DNA from: Nissolia schottii
Lineage: Eukaryota > Streptophyta > Magnoliopsida > Fabales > Fabaceae
DNA: 64,000 nt
Direction of reading: 5' to 3'
Assembly: GCA_003254905.1 (NCBI GenBank)
Contig: QANU01058799.1
Coordinates: 147,165 to 211,164, forward strand
Shown piece by piece: positions 1-12,264 of this stretch (positions are counted from its first letter, which is position 1; each line of letters opens with the position of its first letter). Position numbers and translations under genes: made by a program. Under the pieces are notes generated by a model. It was not told the origin of the DNA. It did not search any database and worked only from the letters and a program-made list of their open reading frames with translations.

Positions 1-8
1 AATAGGAG

Positions 9-1238
9 TTACCCACCTAGCATTACACAAGCTCCTCTGACAACGACTTCGCCCTCAGCCAAACCGTCGCGCTTCACGCTGAGTTCCGACTCCGGATCGA
101 CCACGTCTACCTCCGCCGTCGCCACCGCCGTCCTCACCCCTTGCCTCGCCTTCAGCCTCGCTCTCTCCGCCTCCGGAAACCCATCCCACTCCCTCCTCCA
201 CGCGCACGAAACCACAACCCCGCACGTCTCCGTCATCCCGTACCCGTGCCCGATAACGAACCCCACCCTCTCCGCTCGCCTGAGAATCTCCGCCGGCGGT
301 GGCGACCCTCCGGTGAGCACGTGGACCGGCCTACCCAGCGGCTCCCTCCGTTCAGAGATCGTAAGCATGTTGAGAACCACCGGCGCGGCGCACATGTGCG
401 TCACGCGATGCAACTCGATCAGACGATAGATCGTAGGCGCGTCGACTCTACGCGCGCACACGTTGGTTCCTCCAACTGCCGCGATCACCCACGGGAAGCT
501 CCACCCGTTAGAGTGGAACATCGGTAGGGTCCACAGATAAACCGCTTGTTTCGGCACGGACCAATCGATCAACGAATCAAGTGCCATGATGAAGATTCCT
601 CTGTGGCAATGCACAACGCCTTTCGGAGACGACGTCGTTCCGGAGGTATAGTTTAGAGTTATTGGGTCCCACTCGGAGTTGGGCCGGGCCCAATGAAAAT
701 TCGGATGGCCTTTACTCACGAGGCCCTCGTAGGTGTCGAGGTAGTTAAGGGTTGTTAAAGAGGAGTTGTTCTGGTGCGTCACGACCCTCGCGACCGTATC
801 GTCGGTGATAAGGACGAGCATTGGCTTAGGCGTTTCTGGCGGGAATACGGAGAGGGCCTTGTGGACGAGGGACTGGGAGAGGGTGTCGACGAAGAGGAGC
901 TTTGATTCGCTGTGGCGGAGGAGGAGGGAGAGGGTGCGGTAATCGAGGCGGAGGTTGAGGTTGTTGAGGGTGGCGCCGGACATGGGGACGGCGAAGTGGA
1001 GCTCGTAGGCGGAGGGGGTGTTGGGGGAGAGGACGGAGACCACGTGGCCCCTCCCGATGCCGATGGATGAGAGGGATGAAGCCAGCCGGAGGCATCTACG
1101 GTGGGTCTGGGACCACGTGTAAGTGGCGCGGTCGTAGATTACGGACTTCGAGTCGGCGTAGGCGATTGCCGCCCTTTCCAGGAATGTGATTGGCGTGACA
1201 GGGGAAGAGTTTGCAGGGTTTGGGGTAAGATGGTCCAT
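9..1238 (-). CDS. AAE1-like acyl-activating enzyme (AMP-binding), partial at window edge
   Basis: Encodes the N-terminal ~409 residues of an adenylate-forming acyl-CoA synthetase of the plant AAE1/BZO1 clade (carboxylate + ATP + CoA to acyl-CoA). The chosen start is the ATG at 1238 (MDHLTPNPANSSP), which aligns with the start of the complete paralog at 12265-13911; longer readings upstream need a non-ATG start. Visible motifs are the phosphate-binding loop YTSGTTSSPKGV and the adenylation motif GYGMTE. Reading breaks at VMLG followed by Gly-stop (TAA at 9-11), where the paralog continues VMLGYFKDPEG. At this point there is a GT after a phase-1 position (bases 16-15), so this may be a splice donor with the C-terminal exon outside the window. 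Otherwise it is a premature stop that removes the C-terminal subdomain and catalytic lysine. The rest of the frame is intact. Substrate is unknown. Confidence 0.8.
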   Translation of the reverse strand: MDHLTPNPANSSPVTPITFLERAAIAYADSKSVIYDRATYTWSQTHRRCLRLASSLSSIGIGRGHVVSVLSPNTPSAYELHFAVPMSGATLNNLNLRLDYRTLSLLLRHSESKLLFVDTLSQSLVHKALSVFPPETPKPMLVLITDDTVARVVTHQNNSSLTTLNYLDTYEGLVSKGHPNFHWARPNSEWDPITLNYTSGTTSSPKGVVHCHRGIFIMALDSLIDWSVPKQAVYLWTLPMFHSNGWSFPWVIAAVGGTNVCARRVDAPTIYRLIELHRVTHMCAAPVVLNMLTISERREPLGRPVHVLTGGSPPPAEILRRAERVGFVIGHGYGMTETCGVVVSCAWRREWDGFPEAERARLKARQGVRTAVATAEVDVVDPESELSVKRDGLAEGEVVVRGACVMLGG

Positions 1239-3591
1239 TGTATTGTCAGTGCTATAGTGATATTTTCCTTTTGGCTCAACAATAGCACTTAAATAAAGGG
1301 TTTCGGATGTGCACTGGGCTGAGAGAATGCAAAAGATGAGACTGGTAACTTCAGATATTATTTTCACAATTTGAGAGTAATTTTCATAGAAAGGTTTCAA
1401 TTGAACGGCAATTACATGTGTTTTGTAATGTCAGTACGTGGAAATGAAACACTTTCTGTTCTAACGTACTTTAATGCGAGGGAGGTGTGATGCTGGGAGC
1501 AAGGCAGTAAATTGTGTTGTCAGAGATTGAATGGTGGTATTTATTGCATTCCCAGCGTTAGTTGAGTTTCTAAGTAAATAGGTAAACAGTGATGCTACCT
1601 GTATCTATACCAAATTTAAATTTAGAATGAATGGTGATGCGTTTACATCAAATATTGTAGGGCTCATTACTAATAAAATATGTACTTTTTATTTATTCAC
1701 TAATTATGAGTATTGGCTATGTTGACACTCATTTTATTGTAAACATATTTTTTTTATTTATAAATGGTTCAACAAACATTTTAAATAATAAACAAATATT
1801 TTTACTTACAGATGTAAAATAAAATGGAACTCGTGATGCATTAAATGTTAAAAAATAACTCTTGTACTTTCTCCTATTTCACTCATGCTCTTAAATGTGT
1901 GTACTCAAGCTCTCTCGTAAACAAACATAACAAAATAGATGAACAAATATTAAAGAACAAATAAACATATATTATCAAATAAAAATAAAATAGGACACAC
2001 ATCAATTAAATATCAAAGAATACATTGCACCACAAATAAACAGTATTACAACACAGAAATAAACGTTATAAAACTCATAGACAAATATTACACTACACAT
2101 TAACAATCATTGCAACACACAAAAATGAACATGTAAACCAACATTACTTCAAGCATAAACAAAAATAATACCACACATAAACAAACATTTCACCACATTG
2201 GAATATTACACTGCAAAAAAAATAAACATTACAATAGTTAAAAATAAACATTACAAGACTCATAAATAAATATTATCACACACATAAACAAATATTACAA
2301 CACACATAAACAAATAAACAAACAAATATTACAACACTCGTACAAACATTTTAACACACATTAACAACCTCTATATCACAATGAAACATTATATAACATA
2401 GAAAACAACTTAGGTCAAAGAAGATTATCCTCGTTCATGCTGTCCATAATGTCTTAAGAAGAAGAAAAAAATGAAAACAGACCAAAAAATGGCAAAAATG
2501 ATGAAAAATGCAAAAAACCAAAAAAAACACTAGAAAATGGAAATGGAGAAGAAGAAAAAGAGAAGAATGAAAAATAAATAGGGTTTGTAGGTGAAAAAAT
2601 TGAGTAAAAATGAAGGGTGGGGGAAGAAGTGGGAAAAAAATAAAGAAGGTGAAGAGATGAGATATACATGAGTGAGAAAGAGTGAGGAGAGGAGAGGAGA
2701 GAAGAGAAAAAAATAATATTTAATTCAATTCGTGTAAACTTTTTGTAATATATAAAGCATGTTTGACAGGTAAAGAGTATGTAGTGTTTAGTAAAGGTGG
2801 TTGTAGTGACCTTTTTATCTGTACAAGAGGGGTGGTCATTGCAATCATGATTCACTTGAATTAGGGAACTATGGGATAGAAGTTCACGTGATGATGAATC
2901 AATGACAATGTCGCTTGAAAGAGTATATTAATGTAATTGTTGTTTTGTAATTGCGTTGCAATATTGGTTGGTAGTACTTTTGGTTTCATGGGTTAATTGT
3001 GGTGTCCACAGCCTGATTCACCGATGGAATCACTCACTAATATTCTGTTATGTTCGTGTTTGATGGTGCTAGAAACAGTTGGCAAGTTATTTAAGTGATG
3101 CCATTTAGGACTTATTTACATGTCACTTGATATGTATTGTTTAAAAACATTAAAACAAGAGATTAATAATGCATTTAAGACTCAACAATTTTTTGTTCTC
3201 AAAACAATACACAATTAGATAATAGTATAAAATTCTTTTACATTACATTACACAAAAATTAATCTCTTAAAATAATCAGGTTGAACACTTAACAAAATAT
3301 GAGATGTAGTTCCCACGACTATGAAACCTTCATCAATACATAGAATCAGACAAACATCATCATTTGTGGTTATTGTTTTCATCTTGAATATTACCTGTAC
3401 AACCTTTAATCAAACAATAAACTTGAATCAAATGGTGGTGCTTTCTGGTTGATGTGTTGTAAGGGAATTTTAGTCTATAATTTTTTATGGATTGTTCACC
3501 ACAAAAATCAAATAAATAAAGTAGGGATAAAAATGTATTTTGAGGATCCTTTCAGTGAGAATGCAAATTAGGAGAGAGAAATTATGAATAA
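1239..3591. other. AT-rich intergenic spacer with a degenerate short-period repeat
   Basis: No coding gene is supported. From about 1970 to 2360 a motif of roughly 20 bases (ACATAAACAAATATTACA-like) recurs many times with drift, so it is a degenerate minisatellite. 2454-2855 is purine-rich low-complexity DNA. The part nearest 1239 should contain the promoter and leader of the AMP-binding gene on the minus strand, but I could not place a clear TATA box. Confidence 0.5.
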
Positions 3592-5120
3592 TGTAACATC
3601 CCGCTTTTTCACTGTACGGATAATTAGCGTAATAAATAATTATAGGTTAATTAGGGAGGTAAGAAAATTAAATTATTACCTTTAATTCATAAGAATCATC
3701 TTTAACCCATAAAAATAGTAGTCAAAGTTGAGGTTTCGTGACCGGCGAATTTCTCAGAACCTTAAGCCGATTTCCAGACCAATCGGGAAATAACCGTAAA
3801 CATAAATATTTAATTAATTTCCTAATCATGATTAGAGAATTAATAAGGGAAATTATTAGGTAAAATATNGGAAAACTCTCTAGCCACTTTCTTGATTGTG
3901 TATGCACGCTCTCCGTAATCGCCATGCAATATCTGTTGGCATCCCCACTACTACATGTTATGAATAACTTCCTTATTTCAAATTCGATTCCAAAGATACG
4001 CTCCAACATTTATTTTCTTTGATATTTTCTCATTTTGACGACACAACCTAACTTTTGTTATCAATTTCTAAAAACTAGCCAAGTGTCAAAGGGGGTTGCT
4101 CTTTCTAAGTTTATTTGAGCGACCCTATCTTTACAAACCTTGTTTTATTCGTCCATTTTCTGACACCACTCTCTTGCTAGAGTATTAATCATAATTTATT
4201 CCTTATAGGGTCGCCCCAACTAGCCTTTATCATCCAGTCAACACTAATGGCTTAATGCTATAAGGTCGCTTACATTCTTAAGTTTGACCTAAACCTCTGT
4301 AAGAATTTTCAAGGTCGACTATCACTATATATTATCAAGGTCAACCAAAGAAAGTCGTCCGTCTTGATTCTTTCTTGAACGGGTAGCTCTTAATGCTTGT
4401 CTTTTGACATCCATTTGACTTTTACTTTAATACTCTTGTTCTAAACCCTTCATATTCTTTTGCTAATTATTTTCAGGTAACAAGATGCCCCCCAATATTT
4501 TTCTTTGAAGAAATAAGAAAAGGAAAATATTAATTCATCATATCTTTCGATTAGGATCTCTCTTTCCCTCATAAAATATATAAAAAAAAACTCAAAAAAG
4601 TAACTGAGGGGTCTAGCCATCATTGCTTAGCCCTGTCACATCAAATCCCTACTCTTGAGCTATTTTTCTCTCTCCTATAACTTAATCGTTACTCTGCATC
4701 GACCAATACCTTTGAGATTTACTATCTCTTATAGAGGTCTATTGTGATGATTTTTTGATGCATTTTTCGACTGTGACCTTTCGACCAATAAACCTCTTTG
4801 TTTGATGGAATTATATTCAGAACATACATTTCATCTTTTCAAGGTCAACATGCGTAACTCAGGACTTTTCATCTTCTCCTTAGATAAAATAAAATAATAT
4901 AAAATCTTGGGCAGTGTAACTGTCACGTCACCTTTTCCATTTCCCCTCAAATTTCGTGCCACCATTTTGCCTTCCCCAATCTGAAACTTCTTCAAGAAGC
5001 TACTTAAATCCTATAAATCCCCAATGTTCATCTTAACTTCTTTTTTTACCACTTCAATTTCTGAAACGTTTCTCTTCTTATTTACATATTCTTTCTTCAC
5101 AATACCTTTGCCCCTTCCTT
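3592..5120. repeat. Probable LTR-type repeat upstream of the mobile-domain gene remnant
   Basis: The segment begins TGTAACATCCCG at 3592, a start typical of plant LTRs. It then runs through non-coding, moderately AT-rich sequence to the mobile-domain coding remnant. No second matching LTR was found by eye and no reverse transcriptase is present, so the class is uncertain. One undetermined base lies at 3869. Confidence 0.3.
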
Positions 5121-5157
5121 CGTGCATCCTTATTCCCAAAAATCTTCCTCAGTCTTC

Positions 5158-8100
5158 ATGGCAACTCCTTCATCTTCCGCCAACAAGGGAGTCCCCTTTG
5201 TTGTTTCTGCATTGGTATTAATCCAAGGGAAGAGCCTAAAAATGTCACCAAACTCTTCCCAAGAATTCCACGAAGTGTGGTCTAGCCAAGTAATGCTTCC
5301 CTTCTCTCTTTATGGGAAAATTTATGGGTATATTGGTCCTTTAATGGATAGGGAGGATGCACCTGTGGTCATTTCTTTCTTTCCTTGTATGCTCGACCTT
5401 CTTCTTCCACCAATAAGGGAGTCCCTACAGTTGTTTCTGCATTGACATTAATCCAAGGGAAGAGCCTAAAAATGTCACCAAACCCTTCCTAAGAATTCCA
5501 CGAAGTGTGGTCTAGCCAGGTAATGCTTTCATTCTCTCTTTCTGGGAAAATTTATGGGTATATTGGTCCTTTAATGGACAGGGAGGATGCACCTGTGGTC
5601 TCTTATTTCTTTCCTTGTATGCTCGGACACAAGATCTTAGCGAGCCATGAGGATATATATGCATGGTGTTTTCACCAATCCAAAGTTTTCAGAAACAACA
5701 TGAAGAATAACTTGGATTTCACAGATTGGTTGGATAATTTGGAAGGGTGAAGGGTGACCATTGGAAGGCTATGGGCATTTATTATTTCTTACAACTTTTC
5801 TGCTATGATTTGAAACGGGATACTTCTATGATGGGGGTGGCATACCAATTTTGGAATCCGTCCACAAACAACCTTCATTTATCGTATGGGATGGTTGGTC
5901 TAGCCTTGTTCGAGTTGGCGGCCATTACAGGTCTCTCTCCGCTAAAGGAAGTAATTACTCTGCATATGAAACTTGTTGAAGTGGAGTATGACGTCAATTT
6001 TGAGGATAAAAGTTATGCGGGTTTCATAAAAAATAACATGGGAGCTGAAGGCAATCTTATCTCAGATGTTGCGCATGTAGCATTCCTCCAGTATTGGCTA
6101 AATGGATGCGTATTTTATTGGCGCTCCTACAAGATGACAAGCACAGATAGAGGCTTCCATAAGGTCGCCGCAATGCTACATGAAGGTCGCCCAGTTTGTT
6201 TAGCCAAACTTCTCTTGCCGAACCTCTACAATTCCCTAAACTCAACTGTTGGAGACATCAAAGCCAACAAAGCGTCAGCTCTACAATTTGGTGGCCTCTT
6301 ATGGCTTTTTCAACTATGGTTAAACGCCTTTTTTTGGAATCACCTTCAAATGTTGACCCTCCCTGATGGCATTTATGAGGAGATTGCCAATCCGACCCTA
6401 AGCCACCTCCATTTCAAGAAGAACAAGTCAACTCAACAAAAGGATCACTTCAAATTATTTTTCTTCCAACTTCATGAAATGGGTCTGAGCTTCCTAGGCG
6501 ACCTCGTTCTCCCTTTGCTGAGAGGATGAGTGGTCCCTCTTGGTTCAAGCTCCCCATAGTTTCCTCCGATCCTATCATTCAATAAAGGAACGATCATCTA
6601 TGGGTTGACTTCCTTTGCATACAGCTCCTGTGTGTCAATTTCCTAGGCAACAAAGAAGCCAAGGTCGTCCTTCATGCTCCTCACTTTTCCGCGAGGCAAT
6701 TTGGGTTCTCATAGTCTCTACCTCCCCAAATATCCAAAAAGTACCAACAACAGGTCATTAACACTTCCTTCGAGACTTTCAACCTTTTGGAGTCTAAGTT
6801 ATTTAAAAAGAAGAAAGAAAGAAAGGTTACAGATGCGCCCTAGTTGCCCTGAGCTTCTTTGACTCAGTTATTTGTCTCTTGGTGGGACAACTCCTATGAT
6901 GAGCTCTAGGTATCTTTGAAGGGTTACTTGGAAAACACAATTCATGTTTCTCCTTTTTTTGCAGATTGGCGAGGCCACCTCCAAGACGAAAGGTAAACAC
7001 CTTGACGAAGTTCTTAATTTCGATAAATATTTTAAGGCGAAGTATGACCCTTTGAATCAGAAAAATATGGTCAACCTAATTTTAGATACTTTTAAAGATA
7101 AAAAAACATGCTTATTTGAGTCAGGGTCTTAAAAGTTTTGAACGAGCAAAAGTGAAAAATCCTTTTGCGAACTTCAATTCTTTTATGACCTCTTTCAATA
7201 TTCCTCATTTCCCAAATGCCCATTTTGGGGTACGCGACCCTTTTCCTAATTCAAAGAAAACGTATGACTTACCTTTTAGCTTCAACCCACTTAAGCAACA
7301 AGTGTCGAAAATCGATGTTGTGTGCAAGTCATACTTCGAGGTCACTGATGTGAGTCAATTTCCAACACGAGTCATTCGAACTCCTCCTTTAGGTAATCCT
7401 CTTTTTCTAATATTTTCCAAACATTTTATTCGTATGTTTTTACTAATTTGCCTCTTATTGTAGTTACTCAATCGATCCAAAATAAGGGGCAGCCGACCCC
7501 AAAAAACCTTAGGAGGAATGGTCGGATGACGATGATGCTTCAAAGAAAAAGGGGGACTCCAAGGTAGATTGCAAGTGTCTAGCGGCCGCCGTGGGGAAAA
7601 GAAAGTTCTTCCGAAGCCTTTGAAGAGTTTCAAGGTTACAATCGCATCCTCCAAATAGTCCCCGTCATTGTCCCTAAGAAGGTATTATTTTATTAAACCT
7701 AGGTTTCTTCAAATTTTCTTTGGATCGTTGATATGTATTATTATTGTTTTAGTCGAGCACTACTGTGTTGTCTCCATCTGTTATGGTCGGCTCTCCAAAA
7801 GGATTTAATATAACTCAAGAAGGATTCTCTTGTTCTAGAGTACGTCGAACATCTGCTTGTCATAGTCATGTTCTTACTTTGCATTATCTTTTCCTTTTTT
7901 AGGCGTCTAACTTTATATTCTTTCTTTATCCTAGGACCAGCCGACCACAGAGCTCTCGCCTTCTCCCCAATTTGAGAGGGAAAAGGTTCATGAACATCCC
8001 CAAGAAGAGGACTTCGTCGACTCTACTTGTATGCGGGTCGACAAGGACGATGACAGAGACGACGATGTTCTTGTTTGTTAGCTGGTTCAACGCTCTAAAA

Positions 8101-8270
8101 AAAGAGCATGCATCAGCTTTGGTCACAAACACATCATCTTCCCCGTGTCCAAAAGAAAAAGAAAAGGTCTCTGATGAAGCTGTTCAACCTTCCCCGTGAC
8201 CACCCCCTGAAGCCTCACCAGTCACTCCTATTTTTATGAAGTCTTTGCTAAAAGACTCTAATGATGATGA
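5158..8270 (+). pseudogene. Plant mobile domain (PMD/MAIN-like) gene remnant
   Basis: The best-preserved part is 5747-6529 (260 aa), with WKAMGIYYFLQLF, FWNPSTNNLHLSYGM and FELAAITGLSPLKE. These match the plant mobile domain found in MAIN-like proteins and in transposon-carried copies. An upstream piece starts at an ATG at 5158 (MATPSSSANKG) and downstream pieces are readable at 6960-7130, 7116-7400 and 7990-8270, the last with a Lys/Glu- and Asp/Glu-rich tail. The gene is broken. A ~225 bp stretch (about 5170-5393) is tandemly repeated at 5396-5625, a frameshift/stop lies near 5747, and further stops separate the C-terminal pieces, although some of these gaps could be introns. In this family the domain is thought to act in silencing or to travel in transposons. 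No reverse transcriptase or transposase was seen next to it. Confidence 0.6.
5170..5625 (+). repeat. ~225 bp tandem duplication inside the mobile-domain remnant
   Basis: Bases about 5170-5393 and 5396-5625 are near-identical. Both contain the block encoding KIYGYIGPLMDREDAPVV, and both begin in a run related to 'ACAAGGGAGTCCC'. The first copy reads through into the second in a different frame, so the duplication itself breaks the gene. Confidence 0.75.
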
Positions 8271-8302
8271 AAAGGATGAGGATGATGTGAAAACCTCTTT
8301 TT

Positions 8303-11190
8303 TTTTTCGCCTTATTTATTTCTATTTGTTGAGAAAAAAATTGTATATATAAGTACAAAAGTTTTGATATATTTGTCTATAATAGAGAGTAAGTCTACGT
8401 GTGTAAAGTGTGAGTGAGAAGAGTAAGAGAAAATGTAATAGTTACTTTTTATTATTTAATACGGTGTCAGTCCAATTTTATTTAGTTTCTGTATTTAACA
8501 ATATTTGGGCATACAGTTGTTGCTATGTATAACTAAAGCGTACACAGTTACAGGGTGATTGCAGTTGAAGTATATCCCTACCATTACTGAACGAGTAATT
8601 TCATGGATACTTTAGATATTCTCATTCGTTGGCAAACGAATAAATCCTATTTTGTAAATCATTATTTCCAATTGTAAATGTCTACGTGTTACAGTTACTT
8701 TAATGGTTCACACTTTCATCTTCTTCTTTTTTTTTCTTTTTTTTTTTTACACTTTTCATCAGTAATACTTCACCGTTATATTTTAACTATTTAAAAGTAC
8801 GCACTAAGATAAAAAGAAAAAACTTGATAAATGCATAAAATAATATAAATTAATAAAATTATTTTTATATAATAAACAAAATTTTATTTTAAATACAATT
8901 ATTATTCTCTTTACATCCATTATATCAATAAATGCTCTACTGCAACTAAGATTATGAGTGAAAAAAGAGAAATTATGTCTAAATATTATAGAAAAAAAAC
9001 TTTAGGTACACCAATTTTTTATCACCAATCTACCACCACATTAAATACACATTTTCTCTCTAATCTCCCCTGCTCTTCCTCGCTTTCACACTCCTTTCTT
9101 CTTCTACTAATCTTTTTTTCCCTCGCTTCTCCCCACACTCTTCCTTCATTTTTTTTCTTCTTCGTTTTTTTTTCATTTTATCACAAACATTTTTTTTCAT
9201 TTGTTTAGTTTTTCTAGTTCGTTTTTTTTCATTTATCACCTGCACTATTCTGATATAATTTTTCTTCATGTTTTTTCTTTGTTTTTCCTTCTTCGCAAGA
9301 CGTTATGAATCTCAGAATTTTTATTTTTGTATTCGTTTGTACAATTTTTCAGTATTTCTGGTTATTAAAAAGTTTGTGCATGTATGTTTAAAAGTTTGTG
9401 CATTATTGTTCAAAAGTTTGTGCGCATGAGCACCAAAGTTTTCTTTTTCGTACTCGTTTTCATTTCCATCATATTTTTTATTTTTAGTTGTTCAAAAGTT
9501 TGTGCATGTGCGTAGAAAAGTTTGCGTTCTTATTCTAAAGTTTGTGCACATGAGTACCAAAATTTTCTTATTCTTTGTTTTTATTTCATTTTCGTCTTAT
9601 TATTTGTTTCTATTTGTTAAAAAGTTTTCTACATTGGTTTAAAAGTTAATTTTTGTGTTTACTTTAAAATGTTTGTGCTTGGTAGCGAGTGAGTACACAT
9701 GCTTAAAGTGTGAGTGAGAAGTAAGATAGACAATGTGACAATTATTTTTTGCTATATAATATGTCACATATTCGATTTAATTTAGTTTCATATATAAAAA
9801 AAAATGTTTGTGCATGTGTTAAAAAAAAATGTATGCATGTTTGTATTACTAAAGCGTATGCAGTTATACGGTGATTGCAATTTAGGTATATCCATACAAT
9901 TACTGAATGAGTAATTTCATGGACACTCGATATTCTCATTCATTGGCAAACGAATAAATCCTATTTTTTAAAAGCAATATTCCCAATTGTAAACTTGTAC
10001 ATATTACAGCTACAAGGTTCACACTTTCATCTTTTTTTTTTTTTTACACTTTCATCTCCGTCACTTCTCCTTCCCATTTTAACTATTTAAAATCAAACAT
10101 TATACATATTAAGATAAATAAAAAAATATTGATAAATACATAAAAATGATATGAATTAACCAAATTATTTTTATATAATAAACAAATTTTTATTTCAAAT
10201 ACAATTATTACTTTCTTCACCTCTACTATATCAATAAATATTTCATTACAATTAAGATTTTGAGTGAAAAAAAGTGCTTATATCTAAATATTATAAGAAA
10301 AAACTTTGTGTACACTACTTTTCTACAATCAATCTACCACCATATTAAATGCACATTTTCTCTCTTCTCTTTCTCACTCTCTCACACTCCTCTCTTCTTC
10401 TCCTATTCTTTTTTTCTCCTCCACACACTCTTCATTTTTTTTTCTTCTTCGTTTTTTTCATTTTATCACTAGCATTTTTTTCTTCATTTATTTAGTTTTT
10501 CTAATTTGTTTTCTTCATTTATCACATACACTATTTTTATATAATTTTTCTTCATGTTTTTTCTTTGTTTTTCCTTCTTTGTAAGACGTTATGAATCTCA
10601 GAATTTTTATTTTTGTATTCGTTTGTACTATTTTTCAATTTTTTTATGTATGTATAAAAGTTTCTGCATTATTGTTCAAAAGTTTGTATGCATGAGCACC
10701 AAAATTTTCTTCTTCGTATTCATTTTCATTTTCGTCATGTTTTTATTTTATTTTTTGTTGTATAAAAGTTTGTGCATATGTATAGACAAGTTTGTGCATT
10801 ATTGTTCAAAAGTTTGTGCAAATGAGTATCAAAATTTTCTTATTCTTCGTTTTCATTTCATTTTTGCCTTATTATTTGTTTCTGCTTGTTAAAAATTGCG
10901 TACGTCAATTCAAAAGTTAATTTGTGTATCTACTTTAAAATGTTTGTGCTTAGTAGTGAGTGAGTTCACACACTTTAAGTGTAAGTGGAGAGTAAGAAAG
11001 ACAGTGTGACAACTACTTTTCGCTACATAATGTATCATAGATTAGATTTAATTTGATGCCATAGGTTCTATATGTGAAAAATGCTTGTGCACATATATAA
11101 CAAAATTTTTTTTCATATGCGTAAAAAAATATTTGTTAATTTAATGCTATTGTGTATACCATACATACGTTGTAGGATGATATTAAAATC
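8303..11190. repeat. ~1.28 kb tandem repeat, two full units plus a partial third
   Basis: Unit 1 is about 8303-9589, unit 2 about 9590-10861, and a truncated unit 3 about 10862-11190. Landmarks recur at a spacing of 1272-1300 bases: the unit start (CTTATTATTTGTTTCT), the block GAGTAATTTCATGGA, the block CAATCTACCACCA, and a cluster of short AAAGTTTGTGCATG subrepeats near the end of each unit. The units differ by many substitutions and small indels, so the array is old. No coding capacity is seen. The array starts immediately after the mobile-domain remnant and ends at the transposon terminus at about 11190. Confidence 0.75.
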
Positions 11191-11460
11191 AAGGGTTAAT
11201 TAAGTTTTTAGTCCATGTAATTTGGGAAAGTTTGGTTTTGGTCCCTCTGTGTAAATTTTAGTCCTTGTAAAATTTGACAATTTGGTTTTAGTCCCTGGGA
11301 TGGGGTGAGGGTTGACTGGGCTGACGTGGCGCTGATGCGGCGCGCCACGTGGGATGCCACGTGGCATAACTCAAAACCTAACCCAAACCCAACCCGACCC
11401 AAAATTAATTTAAAATTTAAAAAAAAAAACCCTCTTCCAGCCCCCAGCCCCCACCCACCC
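11190..11460. mobile_element. Terminus of a DNA transposon (other end hidden in the gap)
   Basis: GGTTAATTAAGTTTTTAGTCC followed by repeated 'TTTGGTTTTGGTCCCT'-style blocks and a GC-rich part with CACGTGG motifs is a pattern common at the ends of legume terminal-inverted-repeat elements. The element runs into the assembly gap, so the far end and the target-site duplication cannot be seen. Confidence 0.5.
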
Positions 11461-12186
11461 NNNNNNNNNNNNNNNNNNNNNNNNNNNNNNNNNNNNNNNN
11501 NNNNNNNNNNNNNNNNNNNNNNNNNNNNNNNNNNNNNNNNNNNNNNNNNNNNNNNNNNNNNNNNNNNNNNNNNNNNNNNNNNNNNNNNNNNNNNNNNNNN
11601 NNNNNNNNNNNNNNNNNNNNNNNNNNNNNNNNNNNNNNNNNNNNNNNNNNNNNNNNNNNNNNNNNNNNNNNNNNNNNNNNNNNNNNNNNNNNNNNNNNNN
11701 NNNNNNNNNNNNNNNNNNNNNNNNNNNNNNNNNNNNNNNNNNNNNNNNNNNNNNNNNNNNNNNNNNNNNNNNNNNNNNNNNNNNNNNNNNNNNNNNNNNN
11801 NNNNNNNNNNNNNNNNNNNNNNNNNNNNNNNNNNNNNNNNNNNNNNNNNNNNNNNNNNNNNNNNNNNNNNNNNNNNNNNNNNNNNNNNNNNNNNNNNNNN
11901 NNNNNNNNNNNNNNNNNNNNNNNNNNNNNNNNNNNNNNNNNNNNNNNNNNNNNNNNNNNNNNNNNNNNNNNNNNNNNNNNNNNNNNNNNNNNNNNNNNNN
12001 NNNNNNNNNNNNNNNNNNNNNNNNNNNNNNNNNNNNNNNNNNNNNNNNNNNNNNNNNNNNNNNNNNNNNNNNNNNNNNNNNNNNNNNNNNNNNNNNNNNN
12101 NNNNNNNNNNNNNNNNNNNNNNNNNNNNNNNNNNNNNNNNNNNNNNNNNNNNNNNNNNNNNNNNNNNNNNNNNNNNNNNNNNNNNN
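11461..12186. other. Assembly gap (726 Ns)
   Basis: The run of N separates the transposon terminus from the 3' flank of the complete AMP-binding gene. Nothing can be said of its content, and the true length may differ. Confidence 1.
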
Positions 12187-12264
12187 CTAAGCCCACAAAT
12201 CATTGATCAAAGATGCTAACCATTTTGGTGAGTCAGCAACTCAACACGTGACATCTCAGACAAA

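Noticed and set aside
2454..2855. 133-aa Phe/Ser-rich frame
   Set aside because: Purine-rich low-complexity DNA read on the opposite strand, with no family match or gene structure.
11208..12219. Long open frames on both strands across 11.2-12.2 kb
   Set aside because: They are open only because Ns replace 726 bases; the flanks are transposon sequence.
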